Source of the DNA: Linanthus parryae
Lineage: Eukaryota; Streptophyta; Magnoliopsida; Ericales; Polemoniaceae
Reading direction: 5' to 3'
Length of the DNA stretch: 64,000 nucleotides
Assembly: GCA_023055425.1 (NCBI GenBank)
Contig: JALGPY010000002.1
Coordinates: forward strand, 154,019,345 to 154,083,344
Position 1 is the stretch's first letter. Each line of letters begins with the position of its first letter. A program made the position numbers and the translations under genes. Shown here piece by piece: positions 1 through 12,360 of this stretch. The notes under the pieces were generated by a model that was given only the letters and a program-made list of their open reading frames with translations, had not been told where the DNA came from and made no database searches.

Positions 1-2159
1 CTCCCACTTGCTTCTTTAGAGACAAACTCTCTTTCTAGAAACACGCCGGTCCGAGCAACAAACACTTTGTTCTCGATGGGATTGTAGAAATAATATCCTT
101 TAGTTACCTTAGGATATCCCACAAATTTGCACTTATCCGCTTTGGGCCCGAGCTTGTCTGTTTGTAAACGTTTTACATAGACATCGCAGCCCCAAATCCT
201 CATAAACGACACTATGGGACGCTTCCCAGTCCATATCTCATATGGTGTCTTCATGACTGACTTGGATGGAACACGGTTAATGGTAAAAGCTGCCGTCATT
301 AGAGCATGTCCCCAAAAGGATATTGGAAGATCTGTTTGAGACATCATAGATTGCACCATATCTAATAGAGTGCGATTCCTCCTCTCGGACACGCCATTCC
401 ATTGTGGCGTTTCGGGTGGAGTGAGATGGGATACTATCCCACACTCCCTAAGATACTCATCAAACTCTTGGCTTAAGTATTCTCCTCCATGATCCGATCG
501 TAAAGCCTTAATACTTTTGCCAAGTTGCTTCTCTACTTCATTATTGAATTCCTTGAACAATTCAAAGGATTCGGATTTGTCCTTCATAAGGTATACAAAT
601 CCATATCTACTGAAATCATCAGTGAATGTGATGAAGTAGGTATAACCACCTCTGGCAGGCATGGGGAATTGTCCGCATACATCAGTATGTATGAGTGCCA
701 ATAACTCACTAGTCCTTTCTCCTTTCTTATTGAAAGGGGACTTTGTCATTTTTCCTAATAAACAAGATTCACATGTCTCATATGATTCCAAATCAAATGA
801 GTCTAGAAGTCCATCCTTATGGAGTCTAGATATGCGTTTCTCATTTATATGGCCTAAACGACAGTGCCATAGATATGTAGGATTTAAATAATTAGTTTTA
901 ATATTTTTAGTATTTATGTTATAGATTGGACTATTTAGATCAAGGATATACAATCCATTAGACAAATGCGCACTACAATAGTGCATACTATCAAAATAAA
1001 TGGAGCAACACTTGTCCTTTATTGAAATAGAAAAACCCTTCTCGTCCAAACAAGAAACGGAAATAATGTTTCTGCTGATAGCAGGCACATAATAGCAATT
1101 GTCTAATTCTAAAATAAGTCCAGAAGGCAAAGATAGCTCATAGACGCCTACAGCTAATGCAACAACTTTTGCTCCATTCCCGACGCGCAGGTCTATCTCA
1201 CCTTTACTCAATCTTCTACTTCTTTTCAAATCCTGCACATTACAACAAATGTGAGAACCACATCCGGTATCCAATACCCAAGATGAAGAAATAGAAAGAT
1301 TGACGTCTATAACATAAATACCAGGTGGTGGTGGAATCACTATTCCAAGCTTCTTATCCTCAAGATATTTAGGGCAATTCATCCTCCAGTGACCCGATTG
1401 GCTGCAGTAGTGACACTCACCTTTAGCCACGCCTCCACTAGTCTTTAGGGCTTCCATGGATTTCGCAAATTTCTTGTGCTTTCCTTTTGAAGTAGAGGCA
1501 ACTGACTTGCCCTTCTTCTTATGCACCATCATTATGGCTTTTCCCTTGCCTTTGTTGACGCTCTGTTCCGCTGTCTTTAGCATGTTCAATTAGTCAGGCA
1601 GAGTCTTAATGATCTCGTTCATATAATAGTTCATGATGAACTGATTATAACTTTCAGGCAACGATTGCAAGACAAGATCAGTAGCCAAATCTTGGCCCAA
1701 TGGGAACCCCAGTCTTTCAAGGTTATCTATGTACCCGATCATTCGGAGTACATGAGGCCCTATGGGATTCCCCTCTGCAAGACTACTCTTGAATAATGCT
1801 TTAGACACCTCATAGCGCTCATGCCTAGCCTGTTCCTGAAACAATTGTTTCAAGTGTATGATCATATCATAGGCTTCCATATTCTCATGCTGCTTCTGAA
1901 GCTCAGGAGTCATGGTACAAAGCATGAGGCAAGTCACGTCATTAGAATCATCAATATGTTTCTGACGTGCCCTCACTTCCACTAGAAAAGACTCGTCTTG
2001 TGGTGGTTCTGGAATTTGAGTGTCCAAGACGTAAAACTTCTTTTCTTGCTTAAGGACAATCCTCAAGTTCCTGTACCTGTCAAGGAAATTTGTTCCAGAC
2101 AGTTTATCCTTCTCAAGGACATATCGTAGGGATGAAGTCGATGCGTTGTTGTTTGCCAT
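1..2159 (-). pseudogene. gag-pol: Copia-A gag-pol, partial, one internal stop
   Basis: This is the gag and front half of pol of a Ty1/copia retrotransposon, continuing beyond the left window edge. From the ATG at 2157-2159, about 189 codons give a copia-type gag (UBN2-like) ending LPD then TAA at 1590-1592. I checked the same frame codon by codon and it has no other stop from 1589 to the window edge. In order it shows a CCHC zinc knuckle (CHYCSQSGHWRMNC, about 1380-1420), an aspartic protease (WVLDTGCGSH, about 1240-1285), the pre-integrase LWHCRLGH...CESC motif, and an integrase core with HTDVCG, RSDHGGEY and NGVSERRN supplying the D, D and E. RT and RNase H lie outside the window. The single stop looks like a point mutation, though a gag-pol readthrough signal cannot be excluded. 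Confidence 0.85.
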
Positions 2160-3796
2160 TTGGAATTATACAAAACGAGAAATGTGCAATTTTAGTATTT
2201 TGAACAATTTAACTATATTTAATAATGGCTAGATCATCAAATATAGCTCCCACTATTTTCCTCGGATTAATAGCCCTCACCATTAATGCGGAAAATATCA
2301 TTATATTTTCTAGTGGGTCTAAGATCCCTTTTTCACTTCTTCTTGAGCTTGCGTTGGCAAGTCACCCAAGAATAGGTTATTTAGGTAGGAACCATTCCAA
2401 TTGCATCATATGCAACTCTTGGTCCAATTAGGTGAATAACTCTTTTATTCTTTATCCCATGGATAACCCCTAATTGTCATGCCTCTAGGCTCATCAATCC
2501 AATTGATTCTTGCCTAGTTGCGTCCAACCTCTTGCTTCAACATACACACATTACTAGCTTGTGTTGTCCGCAACACACCATGGTAAATTAAAATCGCCTT
2601 GCTTTGGCAAGCCCGAATTTTAATAAACCATGATCATGAAGGGTGTTTGGCAAAAGAAGGCAAAACGCAATATTAATTGAGGGAATTGAGGGATTTTCCT
2701 TTTATTCGTTTGGTTGATCTCATCAACATGGTCTACTTATTTGGATTGGGCAATTCATAATAAAAGACCAACCTTGTTTATTATTATCTTGTTATTGTTT
2801 TCGCTAGTATCGCCATACACACAAAATAAATAACAAGGTATGAATAATCAACATCCACAAACATAAAAGAAACGTGCATTGGATATGGCCCCTAGACTAA
2901 TGATATTATCAAGCCAATGATAATATCTAATTGCCCTAAAGTGCTGAGCTCATCTTCATGTGCTCCACCATAGCTGCGCGCCTAGGGATGTCTTCTTTGT
3001 CTTTTGGCTCCTTTGGTTCTCCGGTCTTCTTCTCCATGATCTTGGCTATCATCTAAATATTTCTAATTCTAGCCTAACATCTAGAATAAATAAATAAAAA
3101 AAGCCTCACATGTCGAGGAGAAAAAGACGACTCGCAGGTCGTAAAACCTAATTAAATATTACATTAATTTGATCAGCTCGCAGGCTGTAAACCAAACCAC
3201 AAAGCAATAATAAACATCCACAATCCTAGGCCATATCCATCCACCATGCAATAAAGCACATAATACAGTTAAAACCAATTTTTAACGCGCTTGTTTAATT
3301 TTAATGAGATTGGGTAATTAGGGTTACAACGGGCCAAGGGGTCCAAGCCAACACGGGGCCCGAACCCCTAGGACCGCCGCCGCCACAAGGCCCGGCCCTA
3401 GGCCGGCCACCCCATTGGCCTGCGACCTTTGCTTGGCGCGCAAGGGAGGGGACGGACGGCTAGGGTTTCGGCCCTAGTCTTCATTCCCTCTTCCTTGTTG
3501 CCCAAGCAAGGTTGTTTCCTTATGGATTTAATTCCATAAATTTGTTTCCATAATTGAAACCCCCTTTTCAATCACGTGCCCATGAACCCTAATTTTCAAG
3601 AACCCAGTTATACAAATCTTATGTGATTAAACTCACAAATTCTAACATCCAATGTTAATTTGGGTCTTGTTCAATTGAATCAAATTCAATTTCGCATCTA
3701 CTATGCCAATTAATTTCAGTTTTCGCGTAATAAACAATAAAACGGTGTTTAAACTGAAATTGTAACACATACATCATGTTATGCTCTATGACCTGT
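2160..3796 (-). other. Copia-A 5' untranslated leader
   Basis: About 1.64 kb separate the primer-binding site from the gag ATG, which is long for a copia element. I see no convincing coding region; a 68-codon plus-strand reading frame at 2225-2431 has no recognisable content. A GC-rich block lies at about 3340-3480. It carries a 20-base segment (3458-3477) that recurs exactly in the adjacent LTR at 4125-4144. A small nested insertion within the leader is possible but I find no termini. Confidence 0.55.
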
Positions 3797-3809
3797 GGCT
3801 CTGATACCA
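3797..3809 (-). other. Copia-A primer-binding site
   Basis: Read on the minus strand this is TGGTATCAGAGCC, complementary to the 3' end of plant initiator-Met tRNA, the usual copia minus-strand primer. It lies one base from the LTR edge at 3811, which fixes the element's orientation. Confidence 0.85.
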
Positions 3810-3810
3810 C

Positions 3811-5217
3811 TGTTGGGTTTTGAAGTAGGTAACGCAGCGGAATAACAAAAATTAATTCCTACTTCAATGCCTACCACGGATCGTCAGGAGGAGATATCAT
3901 AACATGATAAGAGACATAGTATTGTGTACCTTTTGATTTGTGAGATCACACGAAGAATGATGTCCTCGTCTCTACGGTTGATCCACGTCTAAAGGTGAGA
4001 TCTAGATTCTTCCTTCAAACAAGTGATAGGTTTAACCCGGAGGAAGAGGAAAGAATATCAAAGCAACAAAGGAACAAGAGGAGGGGCGGCCTCCTCTTTG
4101 AGCCGACGGGAAGGGGGCGGACGGGGCTAGGGTTTCGGCCCTAGCTCTTGTCTTGCTCTCTTTTGCTCTCTCCCACTCTCTTTGTTACGTCTAATAACAT
4201 TAGTGTGGGAAGGAAGCTAAAGCCTCTTTATATACTCCAACAACTCCTTGTTGTTTCCATAAAAGAGTTTCCTAATTCTAGATGAACTAGAACTATTCCA
4301 TTCCTTGCAAATTAGTCCTACTAAGTTTGCAAGGTGTTGCACAATGATCCTTCTATTAATTAATAAATCCCAAATCTAGCTCTACTCTATTGACGTGGAC
4401 CCCATAGGTTTCTATATAGTTGGTAGTAACTCTTACTAACATGGAGCGGTGTCTAGCAACACATCCATGCCACCCAACCAATAGAAAGAGTCAGTGATCC
4501 CGATAAACCTCTTGTGCCCAATATGTCATATTGCACTATCCCTTTGTCTCCATATCCGGATTGGACACGGGACATAAATAGTCATACTCGTATATCCAAT
4601 CCATAGTTCCTCGATCCTAGGAATATGCTTATGCTTGCAGATAACATCAATATCTCCATATTGATTTATCTGAGTCTGGCCAGACATTCAATAAGCCTCA
4701 TCCCTCAAGTGGCCGTGGATATTTACCCCCATTATGTGGGAGGGACAAATCATATCTACATCACTACGATCTCTAAGCTTGCTTCCTACCACGCCCGATA
4801 GCCATCTTTATGATTACCCAGTCATGGTGTAACGTTTGATAACATCAAAGCGCAATATTTTACAACTAGAGTATCTAGTGACTTCAAGTCTAAGGATTGC
4901 AATTATATTAGCACTACGAAAAGCGATTGTGACTTGACATAATCTAATGTATCCTTTTCGTCGTGGGTCAATCCATTACTCCTAATGCATACCCATGTGT
5001 TAGACTTGATATCTCCATATCAATCTACCCACATACTAGTCTATATTTGATCATCATATTAATCAATATAGTGGAGTAGGAATATTTAGGATAAACAACA
5101 CATTTTATCTAAGGACTTCATTATATTAAATATCACAATATATAATAAATGAATATTCTAGCCAAAAACAATGTTCATACTAAATCTATGATTGCCTCTA
5201 GGGTATCTATTCCAACA
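3811..5217 (-). mobile_element. Copia-A 5' LTR (1407 bp)
   Basis: On the plus strand the LTR starts TGTTGGGTTT directly beside the primer-binding site and ends TTCCAACA, so it has canonical TG...CA ends and a short inverted repeat (TGTTGG/CCAACA). The partner LTR is outside the window, so the target duplication cannot be tested; the flanking bases on this side are gctag. A TATA box lies near the middle. Confidence 0.8.
4226..4234 (-). promoter_or_regulatory. TATA box of Copia-A LTR
   Basis: TATATAAAG on the minus strand, about 990 bases into the LTR. Transcription would start near 4195, giving a leader that runs through the primer-binding site to gag at 2159. The position is inferred from the motif alone. 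Confidence 0.45.
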
Positions 5218-5672
5218 GCTAGTAGGTTGACAATAATACCCCCACAAACTATCTAATTTCCTACCCTTGCCCCTAAACCCTATCAACTATTTCACCGTTT
5301 CACGTCCCTCCTTCCCTCTCATTCTCACACAACGGTGAGCGAGAGAGGGACAGAGCAGCGACGTGAACTTGAGTTTATCAAAATCTTCTTAAATAATGGC
5401 GAGTAATGTTTGGCATTTGTGGGTTTTTACTATGATTCCTTAAGGTGGTAATTTTATTTTGGGATTGTATAACTATGTGAAAATAGCTCAACGTTTTGGT
5501 ACCTTTATTTTGGAGGAGGTCCACGTAGGTCTGATAACTATTATTTTAGGATTGCATAACTTTATTTGAGTATGTATGGTTGAGATAAATATGAAGACAT
5601 TTTACCGTGCTTGCTAAAATTTCGTTGGTTTAACTTAACTTGTTTATTGTAGGTTTTGTAATACCATGCAAA
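5218..5672. other. Unassigned spacer between Copia-A and the Helitron
   Basis: About 455 bases of AT-rich sequence with no recognisable coding region, tRNA or element ends. It includes the flank in which Copia-A's target duplication should lie (gctag at 5218-5222). The last base (A at 5672) would be the host A of the Helitron insertion. Confidence 0.5.
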
Positions 5673-5968
5673 TCTATATAATAAGATAGGGGGTATATTT
5701 TCAAGAGACATTTTAATCCGTCGGATTAAAAGTTTCTTTCTCACATATTCTCAACCGTCCGATTAAAATTGTCTCACAGACTTTTCACTTTTTGCGGTTT
5801 TCTTTTTCACGTTCCGCTCTAGGGTTCCCTTCTATCTCCATTTCTGACGCCAAACACGATCGCTCCACTTCCTACGAAAATCGGTATAGAGTTCGATTTC
5901 GAGTTCCACATCCGAATGCAATCAATTGCGACTTGATACCCTTCTCCTGCCGCTTTTCTACTTAAAGC

Positions 5969-6815
5969 TGTTTGAATTGTAGTTGGAAAGGATGAGGATT
6001 TGCAGGAACTGAGATCCTAAAATCTCTCATTCAGTTGTAGAGAGTGGATAAAAGACTGGTTTGCATTTTGAAAGAGATAGAAGCTTGCAGAGAACTGAGA
6101 GAGGTGTGGAAAATTTGTGGGAGATCAGACATTCAAACACACATACATTCGGGCTTCAATTACAGCTTTCAGAAGATCAATCATTCCAGTTTTCTGAAGA
6201 ACACATCCAGGCCTTCACAAGCTTATTCTTCTACTGTGTTCTTCTTCTGTTTTGTAATCTTCTTATCTTTTGTATATCTAAAACCTCACTAAACCTAGTG
6301 GTTGGTTGTTCAAGTGAACAACAAGAGGTTCTTGTTAGCTCAAAAGTTAGTAGCTGGTACTAGATAGGTTTTGAACCACAAGCTGTATAGGTGTAAGGGA
6401 ATTCACTTAGGCTTGAAGATCTAGGGATATTTCTGTGTGAGTAATAAGAAGTATTTGCCCAATCGTGGTGGGATTAGATCCCTCAGGCAGAGATTAGGTC
6501 CATTGGGACTGAACTCTGTAAATTGCCTTGTGTTATTTACTTTACAGTTTTGCTATTTTCTGTAGCAAGCAACTCAAATCAAACTAGGGTTTATAAAGTG
6601 TTTAGAACTGGTTATAGTTCAAGGCCTTGAAGCTTTCTGTTTTGCCTTAGAAAGTTTCTAACTAGTCTTCTAAAATATCAAGGCCTTGAGATTTGAGTTT
6701 CTCACATAGTTACATAGTTAAAATTTGTGTTTAGCAAAAAGTTTCCATACTCTATTCAACCCCCCCCCCTCTAGAGTATTTTGGTCCTGTATTTAGTCTA
6801 CATTACAAACTTTCA
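5969..6815 (+). mobile_element. Copia-B 5' LTR, truncated at its 5' side
   Basis: This segment aligns with the right LTR from 14557 to its end (TTTCA at 6815 and 15380). The first ~625 bp of the right LTR (13932-14556), including its candidate TATA box, are absent here. The flank before 5969 is unrelated Helitron sequence. The two copies differ by scattered substitutions and small indels, for example a poly(C) run at about 6762-6770 that is shorter on the right. Confidence 0.8.
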
Positions 6816-6817
6816 AT

Positions 6818-6827
6818 TGGTATCAGA
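6818..6827 (+). other. Copia-B primer-binding site
   Basis: TGGTATCAGA, matching the first ten bases expected for initiator-Met tRNA, then TC where GC would be expected. It lies two bases after the LTR end (CA at 6814-6815). Confidence 0.75.
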
Positions 6828-6865
6828 TCTTGGGTCACTAATATAGATCTAACAATCTTGTGACT

Positions 6866-8740
6866 ATGAGTAATGTAGGAGATGGTGGATTCTCACAAGG
6901 AAGGGCAGCAAACAGACCTCCATTGTTATGTGGTGATAACTTCATGAACTGGTAGGCATTGATGAAGATGTTCATCATAGATCAAGACATGAAACTGTGT
7001 TCAATAGTTCAGAATGGTCCTCATGAGGATTACACTACCATAGATGGAGTTAGATGCATCAAGTATGAGGAAAACCTCTCAGTTATTGAACTGGAAAAGG
7101 TATCAAAAAATTACAAGGCTATGAATCTGTTATACTATGCTCTTAATGCAGATGAGTTCAACAGAGTGTCAAATTGCAAAAGTGCCAAAGAAGTATGGGA
7201 CAAACTGGTTGTGACATATGAAGGAACAAGCCAGGTTAAACAGACCAAGACTAACATACTTCTGAGGCAATATGATCTGTTCAAGATGAACTCAGATGAG
7301 ACCATCAAGGAAATGTTCAAAAGATTCACCGATGTGGTGAATAATCTGGAGTCATTGGAAAAGAATTTTTCATATGAGGAAAAAGTCAGGAAAATTCTGA
7401 GGAGCTTGCCAAAATCCAAGTGGGAGAAAAAAAAAACAGCTATTGAGGAAGCTCATAACTTAAGTCTTCTTCAGCTAGATGATATACAAGGAAAGCTGCT
7501 CACTCATGAAATGTCTATGAAAGATGTAGAAGGTGATCTGAGTGAAAACATCAAGAACTTAGCACTCAAGGCTAAATACAATGAAAAATCTCAAAGCCTT
7601 GAGACTGAAGATGAGCATGATGATGAAGAGGATTTAGCATTGATCTCCAAGGTCTTGGCCAGGATTCTCAAGAAGAAAAGAAACTCTGGTAACAGGGACT
7701 ACAACGGAGAGAGATCAAGACATTCAAGCATCAAGGACTACAAAGGTAAGTCTTCATCACAGTTACATAAAACTAAAGTAATGAATTGTTTTGAATGTGG
7801 TGATGCAGATCATTTAGTAAGGGATTGTCCACAAAAGAAGAAGAACAGGAACTTTCAAAAGAAAGACAGTGACAACAGAAGGAAGAAAGCCATGATGGCC
7901 TCTTGGAGTGATTCTGATTCATCAAATGACTCAGACACAGAAGAAGATCAAGCAAATTTGTTCTTCATGGCTAAACATGATGAAGAAAAGTCATCAGACA
8001 GACATATTGAGGAAATGATAAAAAATCTTCTTGCTAGTCCTTATGATGTACTTCCTGAAGTTCTCAAAAGTACGTTTTTAAATGAGGAAAGTTATAGAAA
8101 TGAGATTTCTTCTTTAAAGACGAAGATTCATGAGCAGGTCAAAGAAAACCTGGACCTAGTTTTTTCCATCAAAACTGTTGAAGTTTCTAAGACAAAAACT
8201 GAAAAGGACTTCAAGGCCTTGGATAGCAGGTTCAAAGCCTTCAAGGCTCAGATAAAAGAGATTGTTGACCAAAACACTCTTTTAACTGAAAGATATGCTG
8301 AACTAAAGACTCATTCTGAGGATTTAGAACAACAAATCTATCCTTTGACTGAGAAACTTCAAGAGTCTAAAAAGGTCCTAGCCAGTTTTACAGGCTTAGA
8401 ACATAATCTAAAGCTCATTCCTGGAGGAAGTCTGAAATCAATGCATAAAAGTGGGATTGGCTATAATCCAAATTTTCCAAAGAAAAGCCAAACTACTTTT
8501 GTCAAATCTGGTAGCAGACATTCTCGAAAGCGTCATTACTGTGGAAAAATTGGTCATATCAGATTAACTTGTCCCTTCAGAAGATCAGAACCTCACATTA
8601 TGAGGAATACTTATCCTTATCAGCTTAAGGGACAGGTTAGGCAGATTTGGGTTCCAAAAGGAATTAGACCACCAAACATGGCTGATTCTGAGTATGACTC
8701 TAAGTTCTGCACTTGGTCTAACAGCCTGTTAAGGCAATGA
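6866..8740 (+). pseudogene. gag: Copia-B gag, with internal stop
   Basis: The frame begins at ATG 6866 and meets TAG at 6953-6955, just after an FMNW motif where a coding residue is expected. It then runs open for about 590 codons to TGA 8738-8740. It has a copia gag core (YEGTSQVKQTKTNIL, LRSLPKSKWE), a CCHC knuckle CFECGDADHLVRDC (about 7788-7830), a long acidic and coiled-coil-like stretch, and a second knuckle-like motif YCGKIGHIRLTC (about 8537-8572) whose first Cys is replaced by Arg. Two knuckle regions in a long gag fit the Sirevirus lineage. Codons at 7590-7603 encode SQSLE from a copy of the element's dispersed palindrome. The frame continues into protease, so the TGA is an internal lesion and not a natural end. 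Confidence 0.85.
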
Positions 8741-10033
8741 TCTACTTTTGCAGGATGTCACCAAGGCCTTGAAAGATCAGAATTGATATTAGACAGTGGC
8801 TGTTCCATACTTATGAGTGGAAAGAAATCTCTCTTTACTGAGCTTACAGAAAAATCTGGAGGAACAATCACACTTGGTGACAAAGCAGAATGCAATATTA
8901 TTGGTATAGGTAGTATTGGTAATGGTTCTACCAACTCTATCTATGATGTTTAACTTGTGGATGGACTTAAATATAATCTGCTTAGTATCTCCCAGTTATG
9001 TGATAAAGGTTATAAAGCTATAATTGACAAGGAGAAATGTGTGGTGCAAGATGAGAAATCTGGAGATTTCATACTCACTGCACCTAGATCATATAATCTA
9101 TATGCTATGAGTACTAACAGTGTTGCAGGTGACAAGTTAAAATGCCTCAAGGACTTGAAGGAAGATTCAAAGCTTTGGCATAGAAAGCTTGGGCATATTA
9201 GCATACACACCTTGAATAAACTCATCTCAAAGGATTTGGTAAGAGGATTACCATCACAAATAATTTCAGATGATGAGGTTTGCAAGGAATGTGTACAAGG
9301 TAAACAGACAAGAAGCTCATTCAAGCCAAAAAACTTTGTAAGTACTTCTAGACTTTTAGAACTGCTGCATATGGACTTGTGTGATCCTATGAGAGTTCAG
9401 ACCCCAAAAGGTAAGAGGTATATGCTTGTTATAGTAGATGATTATTCTAGATTTACATGGGTGATGTTTATTAGAGGCAAAACTGAAGCTTTATCTGAAT
9501 TTTCTAGACTGTACAAAGAAATTCAAACTATGAAAAATTTACCTGTTGCATCTACCAGAAGTGATCATGGTAGGAAATTTGATCAGTTTGACTTTGATTT
9601 ATTTTGTGCAAAGCATGACATATCACACAACTTTTCTGCACCTAGAACTCCACAGCAAAATGGGGTAGTTGAAAGGAAAATTAGGACACTTGAGGATATG
9701 TCTAGAACCATGCTACTTGAAAGTAATTTTCCAAAGTTCTTGTGGGTAGAAGCTGTTAATACTGCCAATTATATGCTGAATAGATGTTTGATTAGACCTA
9801 TTTTGAAAAAGACTCCTTATGAACTGTTCAAAGGTAGGAATCCTAGTGTCTCTTATTTTAAACATTTTGGTTGTATCTGTTTTGTGCATAATAATGGTAG
9901 AGACAATCTTGGTAAATTTGATGCTAGAAGTGATGAAGGTGTATTTCTTGGATATTCTCAAACTAGCAAAGCTTATAGAATTTACAACAGAAAGACCAAG
10001 ATTGTGGAAGAGAGTATTCATGTGTTTTTTTGA
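8741..10033 (+). pseudogene. pol: Copia-B protease and integrase region
   Basis: This continues in frame after the TGA. The protease motif is LILDSGCSILMSG (about 8788-8820), lacking the His usual after the Ser-Arg. A TAA at 8951-8953 breaks the frame, and from 8957 about 358 codons are open. They contain LLSISQLCDKGY, the zinc-binding pre-integrase LWHRKLGHIS...CKECVQGK, and an integrase core with HMDLCD, RSDHGRKF and PQQNGVVERK, so D, D and E are kept. The frame ends at TGA 10031-10033 because of an apparent one-base gain in a T run (about 10023-10030); the next frame resumes FDES. The RNA could still be made but no full polyprotein could. Confidence 0.85.
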
Positions 10034-11943
10034 TGAAAGTACTAAGGATTCTCTGAGTGAAAGTTTTGCAGATCTAAATTTGAACAAGCATAAATCTGAT
10101 GATGATGCTGTGAAAGAGGATAAAGGCAAAACTAAAGTGCAGAATCAATCAGTAGAATCTCAAGGCCTTGAACCACCTGCAGAGCCAAAATCTCAAAGCC
10201 TTGAGACTGAAACTGAAACTTTCTATGATGCTCCCTCTACTGTTTCAAGAACTCAAAGCCTTGAAGGAACATACTCCTGGATACCAAGGAAGAAGTTTAA
10301 GTATCTTGCAGATCATCCAGCTGACAATATCATATCTGATCCATCAACTGGAACTCAGACAAGAGGACAATTGAAGAACTTGTGTGCTTTTAGTGCCTTT
10401 GTATCATTGATTGAGCCTAAGAATACTAAGGAAGCACTTGAAGATGCAGACTGGATCATTGCAATGCAAAGTGAGCTGAATGAATTTGAAAGAAACAAAG
10501 TATGGAATCTGGTTCCCAGACCAAAAGAGAAATCAGTTATAGGAACCAGATGCGTGTTCAGAAATAAGCTTGATGAGAATGGCAAAGTGGTAAGGAACAA
10601 ATCCAGACTTGTGGCACATTGATACAATCAGGAAGAAGGTATAGACTATGAGGAGACATTTTCTCCTGTTGCCAGGTTAGAAGCTATTAGAATACTTCTT
10701 GCATTTGCATCTCACAATCACATAAAGCTTTATCAAATGGACGTCAAATGTGTTTTTCTGAATGGTTATATACAAGAAGATGTTTTTGTAGCACAACCTT
10801 CTGGTTTTGAAGATGAAAACTTCCCTGATCATGTTCACAAACTAGACAAAGCTCTTTATGGTTTAAAACAAGCTCCAAGGGCTTGGTATGATAGACTTTC
10901 AATTAATTGACAATAATTTCAAGAGAGGTCTAGTAGATAAAACTCTTTTTATTAAACATCATGAAACTGATTTGTTAGTAGTTCAGATCTATGTGGATGA
11001 TATTTTGTTTGGTGCTACTAATGATGCTCTTTCAAAAGAGTTCTCTAGTCTGATGCGTAGAGAGTTTGAGATGAGCTTAATGGGAGAACTGAATTTCTTT
11101 CTTGGACTTCATATTTTACAAATGAAGAAAGGAATATTTGTACATCAAGGAAAGTATATCAAGGACTTATTGAACAAGTACAATATGACACAGTCCAAGG
11201 TACTTAAATCTCCTATGAGTTCATCACTCTCATTAGACAAGGATTCAAATGGTAAGAGTGTGAATCAAAAGGAATATAGAGGTATGATTGGATCTCTTTT
11301 GTATTTAACTGCTAGTAGACCTGATATTATGTTCAGTGTTTGTATGTGTGCAAGAATTCAAGCAGATCCTAAGCAAAGTCATTTAACTGCTGTCAAAAGA
11401 ATTTTTTAGATATTTGAATGGAACCAAAGACTTGGGGCTTTGGTATCCAAGGAGATCTAATTTTATGTTGAGTGGCTATTCAGATACAGATTTTGCAGGA
11501 TATAAAGTAGATATGAAAAGTACTTCTGGATGTTGCCAATTTTGTGGATCTTCACTGATCAGTTGGCATTCTAAGAAGCAAAATTATGTAGCATTATCAA
11601 CTGCAGATCTGAATACATTGTAGCTGGAGCTTGCTGTTCACAAGTGTTATGGATTGCACAGCAACTTAGAGATCTTGGCTATAATTTCAGAAATGTGCCT
11701 ATTCATTGTGACAAGACAAGTGCTATTTCAATCTCTAAGAATCCAGTACAGAATTCAAGAACCAAACACATAGATGTGAGACATCACTTTCTTAGATATC
11801 ATGCAAAACAAGGTGATGTTGTTCTATCTTTTATTTCCACCTCTATGCAGATTGCTGATATTTTCACTAAACCTCTGCCAGATGATAGGTTTTCATCCCT
11901 AAGGCTTGAACTGGGTATGTTAAACAAGGATGCATTGGTTTAG
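10031..11943 (+). pseudogene. pol: Copia-B reverse transcriptase and RNase H, frameshifted
   Basis: The linker (10031-10622) carries three palindrome copies read as SQGLE, SQSLE and TQSLE. It then enters RT (WNLVPRPKEKSVIGTRCVF) and stops at TGA 10620. RT continues with [24 protein letters not shown] and [16 protein letters not shown]. It is disrupted near 10900 by an apparent small deletion and restored as IDNNFKRGL with the catalytic YVDDI at about 10990-11005. A one-base gain in a T run at about 11401-11409 and a one-base loss near 11603 break RNase H. Motifs seen are YSDTDFAG, STSGCCQF and DIFTKPLPDDRFSSL, and the natural stop is TAG 11941-11943. At least four independent lesions mark this as an old copy. 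Confidence 0.85.
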
Positions 11944-12360
11944 GGGGAGTATTGGTACTTACTTGTGTTTATGTGTTGAAATCTCAAAGCCTTGAGATTA
12001 TACTTTCCAAAGCCTTGAAAGTATAGTTCAAAGCTTTGAAATTTCTAAGACTGCAGAAAATCTCAAGGCCTTGAGATTGTTCTCCAGGTCTTGAAACTTC
12101 TTTAATTTTTTTTAAAAAAATGGATCATCAAATATTATATCTTATCTCTTTAGATTATTGTATAATATTTGAATTACTCAGAGAATTTTCTAAAATATCC
12201 AAAATTATTTTCAAAGATTCTTTTTGCATGTTGATGTCAGTAGAGTCCTATTATAACTCATTCTTTCAACCTACTTAAGCTGAAAGTCAGGGCTTATTCT
12301 TCTTCATTCTCTCTCAATTCTCTACGTCTCTCTGCTCTCTCTCTATTTCTCTCAATCTCA
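11944..12360 (+). other. Copia-B spacer after pol, palindrome-rich
   Basis: The spacer starts with GGGGGAGTATTGG, polypurine-tract-like, right after the pol stop. Within 100 bases it carries four palindrome-family copies, including a perfect 20-bp one at 12059-12078 and TTCAAAGCTTTGAA at 12028-12041. A CT-rich stretch (about 12300-12375) precedes the extra ORF and resembles a plant 5' untranslated region, so a separate promoter or an acceptor site for spliced RNA is possible. Confidence 0.6.

Noticed and set aside
661..891. Plus-strand reading frame opposite Copia-A integrase
   Set aside because: It is antisense to a clear integrase frame and has no domain.
5562..5744. 60-codon minus-strand reading frame
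   Set aside because: It crosses the proposed Helitron 5' end, has no recognisable sequence, and its length is expected by chance in AT-rich DNA.
5700..5770. TTTAATCCG/CGGATTAAA inverted repeat as a MITE terminus
   Set aside because: The arms are only nine bases and adjacent, with no flanking duplication; it fits better as sub-terminal Helitron sequence.
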